From assembly GCF_900109945.1 (NCBI RefSeq), contig NZ_FOBX01000004.1, positions 310,001 through 374,000 of the forward strand: a stretch of DNA of 64,000 bases. The letters run 5' to 3'. The stretch is from Bradyrhizobium sp. OK095. GTDB lineage: Bacteria; Pseudomonadota; Alphaproteobacteria; Rhizobiales; Xanthobacteraceae. The position numbers and the translations under genes are program-made. Under the pieces are notes generated by a model. It saw nothing but the letters and a program-made list of their open reading frames with translations, was not told where the DNA came from and did no database searches. Shown here one piece after another: positions 28,801 to 36,791 of the stretch; position 1 is the stretch's first letter, and every line of letters begins with the position of its first letter.

Positions 28801-30839
28801 ACACGGCGCAGCTGACCGCGAGCTTCTCCGAACAAGCTGATACCACCGGGGACTCCTCGTTCGACCCGACGCCCGCCGCGGCCGGCTCGATCGATTTCAC
28901 CGACATCGACTTGACCGACCGTCCGACGGTGACGCACGTCGATCAGGCCGTAACCTCACTCGCCGCCAACGGCACCACCGACCTCACCGCGTCGCTGACG
29001 ACCGCCGAGATCGACGCGTTGAACAACGCGCTGACCTATGAGCTGACCGGCAAGAACAACGGCACCGTCAGCTGGCACTATTCGATTGCCGACAACGCGC
29101 TCGATTTCCTCGGCGAGGGCCAGACCGCGAAGGTCGTCTCCACCATCACGCTCGATGACGGCCAGGGCAAGACCGCCACGACCGACGTCACGATCACCAT
29201 CACTGGAAAGAATGACGCGCCGACATTGGCTGATGTGACCAAGGGGCCGCTCGTCGATACGGCCATCGCCGACAACTTCTCTGACATCACGGGGACGCTG
29301 GTCGGGACCGACGCCGACCATGGCGAGACGGCGACGCTGAAATACGCCGTCCAGAACGCGGATAGTCACGGGACGTTGGAGGGCTCGTACGGCTCGCTGA
29401 CGGTCAATCCCGATGGCACCTACACTTACGTTCCGAATGCGGCTGCGATCAACGCGCTCTCGGAAGGCAATCATGCGGATATTTTCACGATCCAGACCAA
29501 GGACGTGCACGATGCTGTCGGCACGGCTTCATTCACGGTAAACGTGACCGGTGCCAACGACGCGCCGATATTGTCCGATGGCAGCATCGGGAAGCTCACC
29601 GACACGGCCATCGCGGATCACTTCCTCGATCTCACCGGCCAACTGGTCGCAACCGATGCCGACACCGGCGACACGCTGACCTATTCGGTCCTGAATGCCG
29701 ATAGTCATGGGACGGCGGCGGGTCTGTATGGGTCGCTCACGGTCAATGCCGACGGCAGCTATACCTACGTGCCTGACGCGGCGTCGATCAACGCGCTGCC
29801 GGAAGGCTCCCACTATTCGGACAGTTTCACGGTCCAGGTCTCCGACGCGCACGGCGCGGCCACCACCGCGACATACACCGTGGACCTGACCGGTGCCAAC
29901 GACACGCCGACCTTGTCCGATCTCAACATCGGCTCACTCACCGATACGGCCGCGACCGACAGCTTCTCCAATCTCACCGGGAAGCTGGCGGGCGCCGATG
30001 CTGATACCGGCGAGACGGCGACGCTGACCTACGCGGTCCTGAATGCGGATCACCATGCTGCGACGACAGCTGGGGGACATTACGGCGCGTTGACGGTCAA
30101 TTCCGACGGCAGCTACAGCTACGTCCCGAATGTGGCTGCGATCAACGCGCTGCCGGAAGGACCCTATACCGATACGTTCACGGTCCAGACAACGGACACG
30201 CACGGTGCGATCGGCACGGCGACGCTCACGGTGGACGTGACCGGCGCGAACGACGCGCCGGTGATCAGCGTCGGCGATGTCAGCGCTGCGCCAGACGACA
30301 ACGGCCACGTAATTGTCGAGGGCCTGTCGGCGAGCGACGTCGATGCAACCGCCAATGAGCTGACGGCGGCCGCCACCGCTGTTTCGGGTACCAATGTGAG
30401 CGCCTCGTTGAATTCCGGTGCTCTCACAGTGACCTACACCGAGCCGAACGACGGGCTCGCCACGGACACGGGCGCTATCACCGTGACCGACGGGCACAAC
30501 GCGACCGACACGGTCAATTTGATCTTCAACCTGACCGAGGCAGGCCCGGTGACGCTCACCGGCACATCCGACAAGGACGTGTTCTTCGGCACCGGCTACC
30601 AGGATCAGTTCGTGTTCGCAGCCAAATCGAACCACGATACGGTTGTGAACTTCACATCCGGTACGGACCACATCGATCTGTCGGCGGTTGTGACGGCTTC
30701 CAACACGGCTGACTGGATGGCGCAGCATGTGGCTGCTTCAGGGGGCGACACCCTTATTACGATCGATGCGGCAGACACGATTCTCCTGAAAGGTGTCAGC
30801 AGCGTCCAGGCGAGTGACTTCATAATCAGTCATCCCTGA
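22845..30839 (+). CDS. Giant type-I-secreted adhesin with FecR, VCBS and beta-helix-like regions
   Basis: A 2664-aa repetitive surface protein. It starts with TTG; no ATG exists between the preceding in-frame stop and this codon, and no strong ribosome site is seen. Order: N-terminal module 1-118 without signal peptide, with YAQAAGG at 107-113; FecR domain about 119-240 (GDVVSTGGDSTLGITFIDGT, DTPVATMGIRGTA); two VCBS-like repeats to about 690; a long Gly/Thr/Asn-rich region to about 1975 with dozens of VTNTGTI/ITNNGTL units, probably a parallel beta-helix; another VCBS unit; three tandem ~115-aa repeats; an RTX/serralysin-like C-terminal secretion region (GTSDKDVFFGTGYQDQFVFA). Probably exported by a type I system encoded elsewhere and released by the neighbouring LapG-like protease. 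Confidence 0.85.
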   Translation: MNYAGKFDAAISLDGQGSRSPADLHVDSFTAKAHGHVPEGAVVVADPNLIFHGEYKRAGADLVVSHDGHELVVHDYFRGDKRAAIASPDGAHLTGDIVNALTGHVQYAQAAGGIAAAQVIGHVTKLSGSATAVRNGVSVILNNGDNVEKGDVVSTGGDSTLGITFIDGTVFGLSSNARMVLNEMVYDPNGSNNSSLLSLVAGTITFVAGETAKHGDMKIDTPVATMGIRGTAVLNQINFVVPAGGGDPQPQVSFQVLVEPNGTTGSYILFDKVTLLPIATVNQAGQMIQISGGNVSITNALMSPDIQKLITDVFTLKFTDNNTNTKLTTNFTDTITQDGNIVFIKTDTGATATATFTNTSNNGGGPGQGGTGTGGDRFPGAPFASVLDANGNVVTGFKVTEHANATGDRADTTGDAVPPDTIIFRVNFVDQNLGDRPTVSVDLDASKYTYTDSGHHDVTASLTALQKQDIAATQIKISVVADGGNNNNGSATLTYTVPDHAFDFLGAGETLTLTYIVSVDNNFGVNPETAHIPITITITGTNDKPVITTSVPTITFEGGTSVPGGPLTSDAPTSGTLIFKDVDLTDTHTVSVALTSASLPGGTVPPGPLALFQSAMSAAIAAGADSKGTGTGTINWSLADLPVYLADFIPKDGVLTLVYTVTLTDSQGAISQQTITVTITGTDAPAVVWIATDKAGAPPGGFWKDAANWETGTVPTINDDVIVITDQLHGLTPSYPVTIDAAAYAKSITMNDFGGPPPEVINKSLLTISGALSMSADSKFTNSGTGVMNVGGKAEILGTSVLTNAGWLTLAGGGDFAKGTAITNSGTIELSGGTLTTLAEIHNAGGLLRADAGTTLIVDTATVDGGTVAILGTLELDGTSLIENGTLNTSGTVKVEGTVEFAHETVSNTTSGTIKVLANGWLTIDQGSSVTNNGAVTVDASGKLTVNGATIDGAFRGVPSLNAGTSDSSGGTDVISTTLSGVGTVTNNGELDLTGNAILSDGFLKNNATLKVSGTGNALDYETVTNTGSIEVLAGAALAIDKSSTVANSSGHVIVDDAGTLTLDLATISGGAIQGAGTIDVTGASKIDGGATVSISTITADAALTLDGVTVSGTVVTDKSSVVLANTVMLKDGATIQGTSSATKGAITNNGTLEIAGAATLLNDIVTNTGHVIKIDDGKTLTLSGTEISGGTINNYSGALGGTIDVTGDSKIGGDATLNQGAVTVESGYALTFGDATVAGTAITNHGAVNVDTSKKLTLNGASLTGGALTVSGTLDSTSTSTVTNASITNNGLLEAIGGLLTLAASTSATIANAGTLQANVGELDIDHEAVTNTGTLTAINDGMLKLIGMTVTNTGGTVSVESGSTLDLVGATIDGGTVTVAGTLESTGTSAIDSADITIAGTGTISVTSGTLTIDPATLHAITNHGLIEVVTGGALKLTAATVTNTGATITVDGTSKLYLTDVSINGGSLTNAGNLYSVSGNNTVSASVTNTGTIEVQTGTLNLSGGVTGVGTLIVDDTATLELGGADVQAVTFAGGTNTLQLDKTSHDFSGTITGASSAGGTFNVTGAGNVTTSKGDALDFTASGGTAGSHGNIVLTPTGALTGATNGIVVTQNGIGDISLTTVGDVTGQNGNGIVLHDSVAGVGDITATIGGGVSGAVGLDVVSHGDGAVTITNNGHIAGTTSFGISVDQNDAGATGSTHITNTGSVVGADGVAAISIEENTTGTATIDNSGTIGPDAASVASTTYAIVETGGEITINNTGHINGNISVATATFNNEATGIWTVSGSGVFGDASSIVNHGEIDLHGASISGTGLSIDNYADIDSWGTASISGIITNTGTVEVHNGELTLFGSLSGTGSVTVDAGALLDVKDTVSQTITLAGDGAELQIDTSTFGGSIAELSANDKIDLTTIKYGLGTSAVYVADADHPESGGVLTVTGDDNKTISLTLVGDYRGAHFAGSDESGHTLITIHGADDAPTITTTDTAQLTASFSEQADTTGDSSFDPTPAAAGSIDFTDIDLTDRPTVTHVDQAVTSLAANGTTDLTASLTTAEIDALNNALTYELTGKNNGTVSWHYSIADNALDFLGEGQTAKVVSTITLDDGQGKTATTDVTITITGKNDAPTLADVTKGPLVDTAIADNFSDITGTLVGTDADHGETATLKYAVQNADSHGTLEGSYGSLTVNPDGTYTYVPNAAAINALSEGNHADIFTIQTKDVHDAVGTASFTVNVTGANDAPILSDGSIGKLTDTAIADHFLDLTGQLVATDADTGDTLTYSVLNADSHGTAAGLYGSLTVNADGSYTYVPDAASINALPEGSHYSDSFTVQVSDAHGAATTATYTVDLTGANDTPTLSDLNIGSLTDTAATDSFSNLTGKLAGADADTGETATLTYAVLNADHHAATTAGGHYGALTVNSDGSYSYVPNVAAINALPEGPYTDTFTVQTTDTHGAIGTATLTVDVTGANDAPVISVGDVSAAPDDNGHVIVEGLSASDVDATANELTAAATAVSGTNVSASLNSGALTVTYTEPNDGLATDTGAITVTDGHNATDTVNLIFNLTEAGPVTLTGTSDKDVFFGTGYQDQFVFAAKSNHDTVVNFTSGTDHIDLSAVVTASNTADWMAQHVAASGGDTLITIDAADTILLKGVSSVQASDFIISHP
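29217..30261 (+). repeat. Three tandem ~345-bp coding repeats
   Basis: Three successive units encode cadherin/VCBS-like domains sharing LTDTA-(I/A)-(A/T)D, GxYGxLTVNxDGxYxYVP and INALxEG, each ending in VTGANDAP or LTGANDTP. Units begin near 29217, 29570 and 29911. They are similar but not identical, so old duplications under divergence. Confidence 0.75.
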
Positions 30840-30918
30840 TGATCGTCCAGACAGCGCCGATCGTCTGCATAACCGATCCGCGCTGCCGTTCACCGCAAAA
30901 GCGTGATATCCAACCGGA

Positions 30919-33144
30919 ATGAAACGTCTCAAGATCCTGCGGCGGTGGTTTGCGCGGAAGTTCGGCTTTGCGCGGCTGATGTGTCTTGCGCTGCTGGTCA
31001 TCTTTGCCGGGATTCGTCTCTGGGACCCGCCGCCGGTCCAGGAATTGCGGCTGCGCACCTTCGACATGTTTCAGTTGATCGACCCGCGCCACAAGACGGT
31101 GCGGCCGGTCACCATTGTCGACATCGACGACAAGAGTCTTGCTCAGCTCGGCCAGTGGCCGTGGCCGCGCACGCGGATCGCCGACCTGATCCAGAACCTC
31201 ACCAGCAACGGCGCGGTGGCGATCGGGTTCGACGTGGTGTTTTCCGAGGCCGACCGGCTCAACCCGGATCAGGTCGCAAGCCAGATGCGCTATCTGGACG
31301 ATGCCACCCGCGCCAAGCTGCGTGAGCTGCCGAGCAACGACCAGATCCTCGCAGACGCCATCAAGCGCTCGAGCGTGGTGCTGGGCGAGACCGGGCAGCG
31401 GGCGATCTCGGCCGAGGTCGACAAGTCGCTGCCCTTCACCGGCGTCGCGACCGTCGGCGAGGAGAACGCCGAGCGCTTCCTGTTCGAATTCCCGGGTCTG
31501 CTGCGCAACGTGCCCGTGATCGAGAAGGTCGCGGCCGGCCGCGGCCTGTTCACGATCAGGCCCGAGCGCGACGGTCTGATCCGCCGCGTGCCGATGATCA
31601 TGCGCGCCCAGGGCAACATCATGCCCTCGCTCAGCCTCGAGATCCTGCGCGTCGTCACGGGCACGCCGACGCTGCTGGTACGGACCGACAAGACCGGCGT
31701 GAAGGCCATCCGTATCAAGGGTATGGAGATCCCAACCGACAGGAACGGCCAGCTCTGGGTGCATTATGCCCGCCAGGATCCCTCGATCTACGTCTCCGCC
31801 GCCGACGTGCTCGACAACACCGTGCCGCCCGACAAGATCGCAGGCAAGCTGGTGCTGGTCGGCACCTCCGCGGTCGGGCTGAACGACATCAAGACCACGC
31901 CGGTGTCCTCGACCATGCCGGGCGTCGAGATCCACGCCCAGGTGCTCGAAAGCGTGCTGAGCCGCGCGGTGATTTCGCAACCGAACTATGCGCTCGGTGT
32001 CGAGCTGATCGCGGCGCTGATCATCGGCCTGCTCGTCATCATCTTCACGCCGAATCTCGGGCCCGTGCGGCTGGTGCTCGCGGGGGCGACATTCGCAGCC
32101 ATCCTGATCGGCGTGTCCTGGTTCTACTATTCGCAGTACCGCTACCTCATCGACTTCACCTATCCGCTGCTCTCGACCACCGCGATCTATCTGACGCTGA
32201 TCTTCGCCAGCTTCGTGCGCGAGCAGCGCCAGCGGAAGGAAATCCGCGGTATGTTTGCGCAATATCTGTCGCCGGAGCTGGTCGAGCAGCTCACGCCGGA
32301 GAAGCTCAAGCTCGGCGGCGAGGAGCGCGAATTGACAATCATGTTCTCCGACGTGCGCGGCTTCACCACGATCTCGGAGAGCTACAAGCACGATCCGCAA
32401 GGGCTCATCGCGTTGATGAACCGCTTCCTGACGCCGCTCACCGACGTGATCACCGCGCGGAAGGGATGTATCGACAAGTATATGGGCGATGCCATCATGG
32501 CGTTCTGGAACGCGCCGGTTGACGACGCCCAGCACGAGATCAACGCCTGCGAGGCCGCGATCCAGATGCTGGAGCGGATCGATGTGGTGAACAGGGAGCG
32601 TGAGCAGGAAGCCGCAGACGGCGGTCACGTCTACATCCCGCTTAATGTCGGCATCGGTCTCAATACCGGGACCGGCGTCGTCGGCAACATGGGCTCCGAT
32701 CTGCGCAAGAACTATACGGCGCTCGGCGACTGCGTGAACCTGGCGTCGCGGCTCGAAGGGCAGACCAAGGAATACGGCTTCCCGATCATCGTCGGATCCA
32801 GCACCGCGCTCGCCGCCAAGGACAAGTTCGCGATTCTCGAGCTCGACTTCATCATGGTCAAGGGCAAGACCGAGCCGGAGGTGATCTACGCCATCGCCGG
32901 CCGCGAGGATGTGGTGCATTCGGGGCCGTTCCAGCGCCTGCGCAACATCACCATCGAGATGCTTGGCTGCTACCGCAGCCGCGACTGGCAGGGCGCACTC
33001 GACGCCATCGAACGCGGCCGTCGTAGCGAGGACGCCGACACGCTTGCAAAGTTGTTCGGGCTTTACGAAGCGCGGATCAAGGATTTCCAGATCAATCCGC
33101 CGCCGGAGGGCTGGACCGGGGCATACGCGCTGCTGACGAAATAG
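30919..33144 (+). CDS. CHASE2-domain adenylate/guanylate cyclase
   Basis: A 741-aa class III cyclase. An N-terminal membrane helix is followed by an extracytoplasmic CHASE2 sensor (about residues 45-340, with RPVTIVDIDDKSLAQLGQWPWPRT), three closely spaced membrane helices (about 355-430) and a cytosolic cyclase domain (about 465-660). Catalytic text: IMFSDVRGFTTISE (first metal Asp), KYMGDAIMAFWNAP (second Asp) and YTALGDCVNLASRLE, with VKGKTEPEVIYAI at the end. It makes a cyclic nucleotide in response to an outside signal. It follows the FecR-domain adhesin by 79 bases; FecR and CHASE2 proteins commonly pair. Confidence 0.88.
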   Translation: MKRLKILRRWFARKFGFARLMCLALLVIFAGIRLWDPPPVQELRLRTFDMFQLIDPRHKTVRPVTIVDIDDKSLAQLGQWPWPRTRIADLIQNLTSNGAVAIGFDVVFSEADRLNPDQVASQMRYLDDATRAKLRELPSNDQILADAIKRSSVVLGETGQRAISAEVDKSLPFTGVATVGEENAERFLFEFPGLLRNVPVIEKVAAGRGLFTIRPERDGLIRRVPMIMRAQGNIMPSLSLEILRVVTGTPTLLVRTDKTGVKAIRIKGMEIPTDRNGQLWVHYARQDPSIYVSAADVLDNTVPPDKIAGKLVLVGTSAVGLNDIKTTPVSSTMPGVEIHAQVLESVLSRAVISQPNYALGVELIAALIIGLLVIIFTPNLGPVRLVLAGATFAAILIGVSWFYYSQYRYLIDFTYPLLSTTAIYLTLIFASFVREQRQRKEIRGMFAQYLSPELVEQLTPEKLKLGGEERELTIMFSDVRGFTTISESYKHDPQGLIALMNRFLTPLTDVITARKGCIDKYMGDAIMAFWNAPVDDAQHEINACEAAIQMLERIDVVNREREQEAADGGHVYIPLNVGIGLNTGTGVVGNMGSDLRKNYTALGDCVNLASRLEGQTKEYGFPIIVGSSTALAAKDKFAILELDFIMVKGKTEPEVIYAIAGREDVVHSGPFQRLRNITIEMLGCYRSRDWQGALDAIERGRRSEDADTLAKLFGLYEARIKDFQINPPPEGWTGAYALLTK

Positions 33145-33178
33145 CTTTGCGCGCAACTACGCTTGAGGATATTGCCGG

Positions 33179-33877
33179 CTACCTCGCCAACGGCCACTCG
33201 CCGACAATGCGGAATCTTGCCTTGGCATCATCCTGCCTGAACAGCGCGATGCGATCGATCGCCAGCGCATCGCGCTTCAGCCCCGCAAACCTGTCCCGCA
33301 GCATGGCCAGGATCGGCCCGCGCCGCTCCGCATCCAGCCGTCCCGTCAGCGTCATGTGGAAACGGAATTCTTCCATCACGTACGGGTATCCCCAGCGGTC
33401 GAGATAATCGCACTGCCGCTCACTCAGTTTCTCAGGTCTGCGCCGGGCCCGGTCCTCCGCGGTCAGGCCTGCACGGAATGCGTCGAAATCCCGCACGCAA
33501 TCGGCGGCGAGCTGCTGGAGCGCATCGACAGGTTCGGCCGGAATGACGGCAATGAAGCCGCTGATGGCATCGACGACGGGGCGGATCACCGGGACGGGCC
33601 GCGCCTTGGCGGTGAATTCCGCGCAGGCCGCGATCAGCTCCGCTTCTGTCTTGCCGGGCGCGAGCGCCATCGGCGCCTTCAGCGTGGCGTGAAAGCCGTA
33701 TTTGCGGGGGTCGGCGCTGACGTCGCGCCAGTCCGGGGCGACGTGCAGCGCGTCCTGCGGAAACCTCAGCTCGTCGCCGGTATAGGCATCGTAGCCGAGC
33801 AGCTCGGCGCCGAAGCGGGAGAGGGCGCTGTCGCTGCCTGCGGCAAAATAGATCGCGTAGCGGGGAAAACCTGTCAT
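33179..33877 (-). CDS. DUF1045 2H-phosphoesterase-like phosphonate protein
   Basis: A 232-aa protein of the DUF1045 family, which travels with phn genes. Two HxTL motifs are visible, YGFHATLKAP (residues about 60-69) and FRFHMTLTG (about 173-181). Paired HxT/S motifs are the active-site signature of 2H phosphoesterases, which open cyclic or linear nucleotide-type phosphodiesters. It lies 18 bases after phnM-like gene 33896-35089 in the same operon. C-P lyase yields a ribosyl 1,2-cyclic phosphate normally opened by PhnP, and no PhnP (MBL fold) is in the window. I infer it may do this step. Confidence 0.8.
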   Translation of the reverse strand: MTGFPRYAIYFAAGSDSALSRFGAELLGYDAYTGDELRFPQDALHVAPDWRDVSADPRKYGFHATLKAPMALAPGKTEAELIAACAEFTAKARPVPVIRPVVDAISGFIAVIPAEPVDALQQLAADCVRDFDAFRAGLTAEDRARRRPEKLSERQCDYLDRWGYPYVMEEFRFHMTLTGRLDAERRGPILAMLRDRFAGLKRDALAIDRIALFRQDDAKARFRIVGEWPLAR

Positions 33878-33895
33878 CGTCCGAGCATAACCGGT

Positions 33896-35089
33896 TTAGG
33901 CCGCAACAACAGCCTCGCGCGGCACTGCCGCAGCGGGGAGCAGCCGCGTCGCGTCGGTGAGATGCACGAGCTTTCCGCCTGATATCACGGCAACCAGCCG
34001 CGGTCGCAGCGGCACGGTATCGTCCACCAGCAGAATGTCGGCGCGGCGCCCTGCCGCGAGCACGCCGCGATCGGTGAGGTCGGTCGCGTGTGCGGGCCCC
34101 GCGGAAACCAGGTCCCAGGACTTCGCCAGCGGCAGCACGCCATCGGCGGCGAGGCGGAACGCGGCGAGCAGCTGCGCGGGATAATAATAGTCCGACGCCA
34201 GCACCGAGCAGAGCCCCTTGGCGATCATGTCGGATGCCCTGGTCCAGCCGGTATGGCTGCCGCCGCGCACGACGTTGGGCGCGCCGTAGACGATGGCATC
34301 GCCATGGCTTGCCGCGGCCCGCGCCGTCTCCTCATTGATCGGAAACTCCGCGATGTCAGCGCCCATGGCACGATAGTCCGCGCGCATCGCCGGCGTCGCA
34401 TCATCATGCGAGAGCATCCGCACCTCGGCGGCGCGGGCGACCGCGGCAAGCCGCGACACGGAGGCCGGCACATCTGCCGCGCGAGACACGATGTGTCCGA
34501 CCAGCTTGTCAAAATCCTCGCTCGACAGCCCGGTGCGCTCCACCATGCGGTTGCGCTTGCGAGGCTTGGCCATGTCGGCGACGGTGCCGTCCATGTGGTC
34601 GTTGAAGGCGAACAGGTCGACGCGGCCCTCAGCCAGCCACTGGCTCATCTCGGCCTCGGCGTCGAGATTGTAGGTCTCGTGCCGCAGGTGAAAACGGGTG
34701 TCGGCGGCGAATTGCGGGCGCTGGCGCTCGATCGCCTCCATCAGGCCGCGCGCATTGTCGGCGCTGCGCAGCCCCGGCTCCCACGAGCAGGTCGTGGCGT
34801 GAAACACCGTGGTGATGCCGTTGCTGATCGCCTGGCGGTCGCTATCGGCGAGCGCGACGTCGATCGGGAAGTCGACGCCGGCGCGCGGCATCATCTGCCG
34901 CTCGAACGCATCGCCATGGAGATCGACGATGCCGGGCAGCACCAGCAGGTTGCGCGCATCGATCGCCAGCCGCGCCCGGCCGCGAGAGGCATCAACCTGC
35001 GCAATATCCGTTCCGGACACGGAAAGCGAAGTTTCGACGAACTCGGCGCCGATCAGGGCCCGGCCGCCCTCGAGGAATATGTCTGTCAC
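33896..35089 (-). CDS. Second PhnM-like amidohydrolase
   Basis: A 397-aa PhnM-family protein. PhnM removes diphosphate from alpha-D-ribose 1-methylphosphonate 5-triphosphate in the C-P lyase pathway. The metal-binding start is [16 protein letters not shown], where the other copy (45146-46303) has IELHTDHLEAH; later LSHDDATP and the conserved VVRGGSHTG are present. It overlaps the transferase gene upstream by four bases and precedes DUF1045. The divergence at the HxD-x-x-E-x-H region suggests a different substrate or specificity class from the copy in the main operon. Confidence 0.82.
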   Translation of the reverse strand: MTDIFLEGGRALIGAEFVETSLSVSGTDIAQVDASRGRARLAIDARNLLVLPGIVDLHGDAFERQMMPRAGVDFPIDVALADSDRQAISNGITTVFHATTCSWEPGLRSADNARGLMEAIERQRPQFAADTRFHLRHETYNLDAEAEMSQWLAEGRVDLFAFNDHMDGTVADMAKPRKRNRMVERTGLSSEDFDKLVGHIVSRAADVPASVSRLAAVARAAEVRMLSHDDATPAMRADYRAMGADIAEFPINEETARAAASHGDAIVYGAPNVVRGGSHTGWTRASDMIAKGLCSVLASDYYYPAQLLAAFRLAADGVLPLAKSWDLVSAGPAHATDLTDRGVLAAGRRADILLVDDTVPLRPRLVAVISGGKLVHLTDATRLLPAAAVPREAVVAA

Positions 35090-35745
35090 GCGACCGCGCT
35101 TCGTTTGCTGGTTGAGGAGCTTGCCCGTGCTTCATATGTCGAGAGAAAATCTTCAATCCCGAGCTTGCGGAAATCGGGCAGGGCTGCACGCAATTTGTCG
35201 TGATCCCAGTCCCACCAGGCGAGCCGTGCAAGCCGTCCTGCGACCTCTTCCGAGAAACGCCGCCGCACGATTCGCGCCGGATTGCCGGCGACGATGCTGT
35301 AGGCCGGCACGTCCTTGGTGACGATGGCGCCGGCCGCGATCACGGCGCCGGTGCCGATATTGCGGCCCGGCAGCACGATCGCGCCATGGCCGATCCAGAC
35401 GTCATGGCCGATATGGACATGATGCTGGCGCCGCCAGTCAAAAAACTCCGTGTCGTCGCTCTCGCCCGGGAAATAGGCGCTCGAGCGATAGGTGAAATGC
35501 GCCTGCGTCGCGCGATGCATCGGATGATTGCCGGGATTGATCCGCGTCATCGCCGCGATCGAGCAGAACTTTCCGATGGTGGTGTAGGTGATCTGCGCAT
35601 CGTTCACGACATAGGAGTAATCGCCCATCGTGACTTCGGTCAGGATCGTGCGCGCGCCGACCTCGGTATAGGCACCTAACCTGGTCTCGTGCAGCTTTGC
35701 GGAAGCGTCGATAGTCGGTTGGACTGAGAGCACCTTGCCGGCCAT
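35086..35745 (-). CDS. Left-handed beta-helix (hexapeptide) acyltransferase, phn-associated
   Basis: A 219-aa hexapeptide-repeat transferase. The beta-helix runs through most of the chain ([51 protein letters not shown]), with [15 protein letters not shown] typical of the phosphonate-associated group. ATG 35745 is preferred; an upstream extension to 35865 is low quality and would run through the Pho-box region. It is first in the transferase/phnM-like/DUF1045 operon. It may acylate an aminoalkylphosphonate, in the manner of PhnO, but the acceptor is inferred. Confidence 0.8.
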   Translation of the reverse strand: MAGKVLSVQPTIDASAKLHETRLGAYTEVGARTILTEVTMGDYSYVVNDAQITYTTIGKFCSIAAMTRINPGNHPMHRATQAHFTYRSSAYFPGESDDTEFFDWRRQHHVHIGHDVWIGHGAIVLPGRNIGTGAVIAAGAIVTKDVPAYSIVAGNPARIVRRRFSEEVAGRLARLAWWDWDHDKLRAALPDFRKLGIEDFLSTYEARASSSTSKRSAVA

Positions 35746-35792
35746 GTCGTATCCGAAACTCTGAGGGCGGGCGTTCCTCTTCGAGTGGCTTG

Positions 35793-35821
35793 ATGACGGT
35801 GTCATGACGAGGCGATGACAG
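35793..35821 (-). promoter_or_regulatory. Triple Pho-box-like array facing the phnM-like operon
   Basis: On the minus strand: CTGTCAT-cgcc-TCGTCAT-gaca-CCGTCAT, three 7-mers spaced by exactly four bases (11-bp period). The PhoB consensus is CTGTCAT-N4-CTGTCAT. The first unit is perfect, the others match 5-6 of 7. It lies 48 bases before the transferase ATG. No clear -10 box is seen. Confidence 0.7.
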
Positions 35822-35858
35822 GGGACGAGGTGTGTAGGATCGCCGCACCGCAGCGTGT

Positions 35859-35876
35859 GTGTCACACAAGTGTCAA
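35859..35876 (+). promoter_or_regulatory. Pho-box-like pair facing phnC
   Basis: On the plus strand, GTGTCAC-ACAA-GTGTCAA matches the PhoB repeat at 5 of 7 in each half with the correct 4-bp spacer, 43 bases before the phnC ATG. A 13-bp palindrome (TGTGTG-T-CACACA, 35856-35868) overlaps it and may be a second regulator's site. Confidence 0.5.
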
Positions 35877-35918
35877 GCGCCGGCGTTAGCGGTGGTCCCA
35901 GCTACTCTGGAGCCCTGC

Positions 35919-36728
35919 ATGCTGGTGGTTGAAGGTTTGACGTGCCGCTTTGGCGCTAAAGCCGCGGTGGACGACGCGTCGTTTCAAGTCTCCCCTGGCG
36001 GCTTTGTCGGTGTGATCGGGCGTTCCGGCGCCGGCAAGTCGACCATGCTGCGCATGATCAATCGTCTGGCGACGCCGACGCAGGGTCGCATCCTTTTCGA
36101 CGGCCTCGACGTCACCGCGCTGCGTGGCAAGGAATTGCGGCAGTGGCGCGCGCGCTCGGCGATGATTTTCCAGCAGTTCAACCTGGTCGGCCGGCTCGAT
36201 GTGCTCACCAACGTCCTGATGGGGCGTCTTGCGACGATGCCGGCCTGGCGCTCGCTTACACAGACCTGGCCTGAGCAGGATGAGGCGCTGGCGATGTCGG
36301 CGCTCGAACAGTTCGACATCGCCTCGCTCGCCGCCCAGCGCGCCGACCAGCTCTCCGGCGGCCAGCAGCAGCGTGTCGCAATCGCGCGTGCGCTGGTGCA
36401 GCAGCCCGACATCATCCTTGCCGACGAACCGATCGCTTCGCTCGATCCGCGCAACACCAAGATCGTGATGGACGCGCTGCTGCGCATCAACAAGCATTTC
36501 GGCATCACCGTGCTGTGCAATCTGCATTCGCTCGATCTCGCCCGCAGCTATTGCGACCGGCTGATCGGTATGGCGCAGGGGCGCGTTGTGTTCGACGGCG
36601 CGCCGGCTGAGTTGACCGATCACGTTGCGCGTGAGCTCTACGATCTCGAAGCCGCCGACGTCATGGGCGGCACGCCTGCACCGGCGCCCGAAGGCGTCCC
36701 GGCGCTCGGAACGGCCGCGGCGGCCTAA
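35919..36728 (+). CDS. phnC: Phosphonate ABC importer ATPase
   Basis: A 269-aa ATPase with Walker [12 protein letters not shown]-loop [23 protein letters not shown] (typical of PhnC), signature [16 protein letters not shown], Walker [14 protein letters not shown] and NLHSLDLA switch. It powers PhnDE. ATG 35919 is the family-typical start ([12 protein letters not shown]); the frame extends 20 codons upstream into the control region. The last 25 residues are Pro/Ala-rich. Confidence 0.93.
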   Translation: MLVVEGLTCRFGAKAAVDDASFQVSPGGFVGVIGRSGAGKSTMLRMINRLATPTQGRILFDGLDVTALRGKELRQWRARSAMIFQQFNLVGRLDVLTNVLMGRLATMPAWRSLTQTWPEQDEALAMSALEQFDIASLAAQRADQLSGGQQQRVAIARALVQQPDIILADEPIASLDPRNTKIVMDALLRINKHFGITVLCNLHSLDLARSYCDRLIGMAQGRVVFDGAPAELTDHVARELYDLEAADVMGGTPAPAPEGVPALGTAAAA

Positions 36729-36791
36729 CACGCGTCGCTTCTGTAGTTGCCAATTTTTGCGTTAACCGACCCAACCGATGAAGAGGGTATC

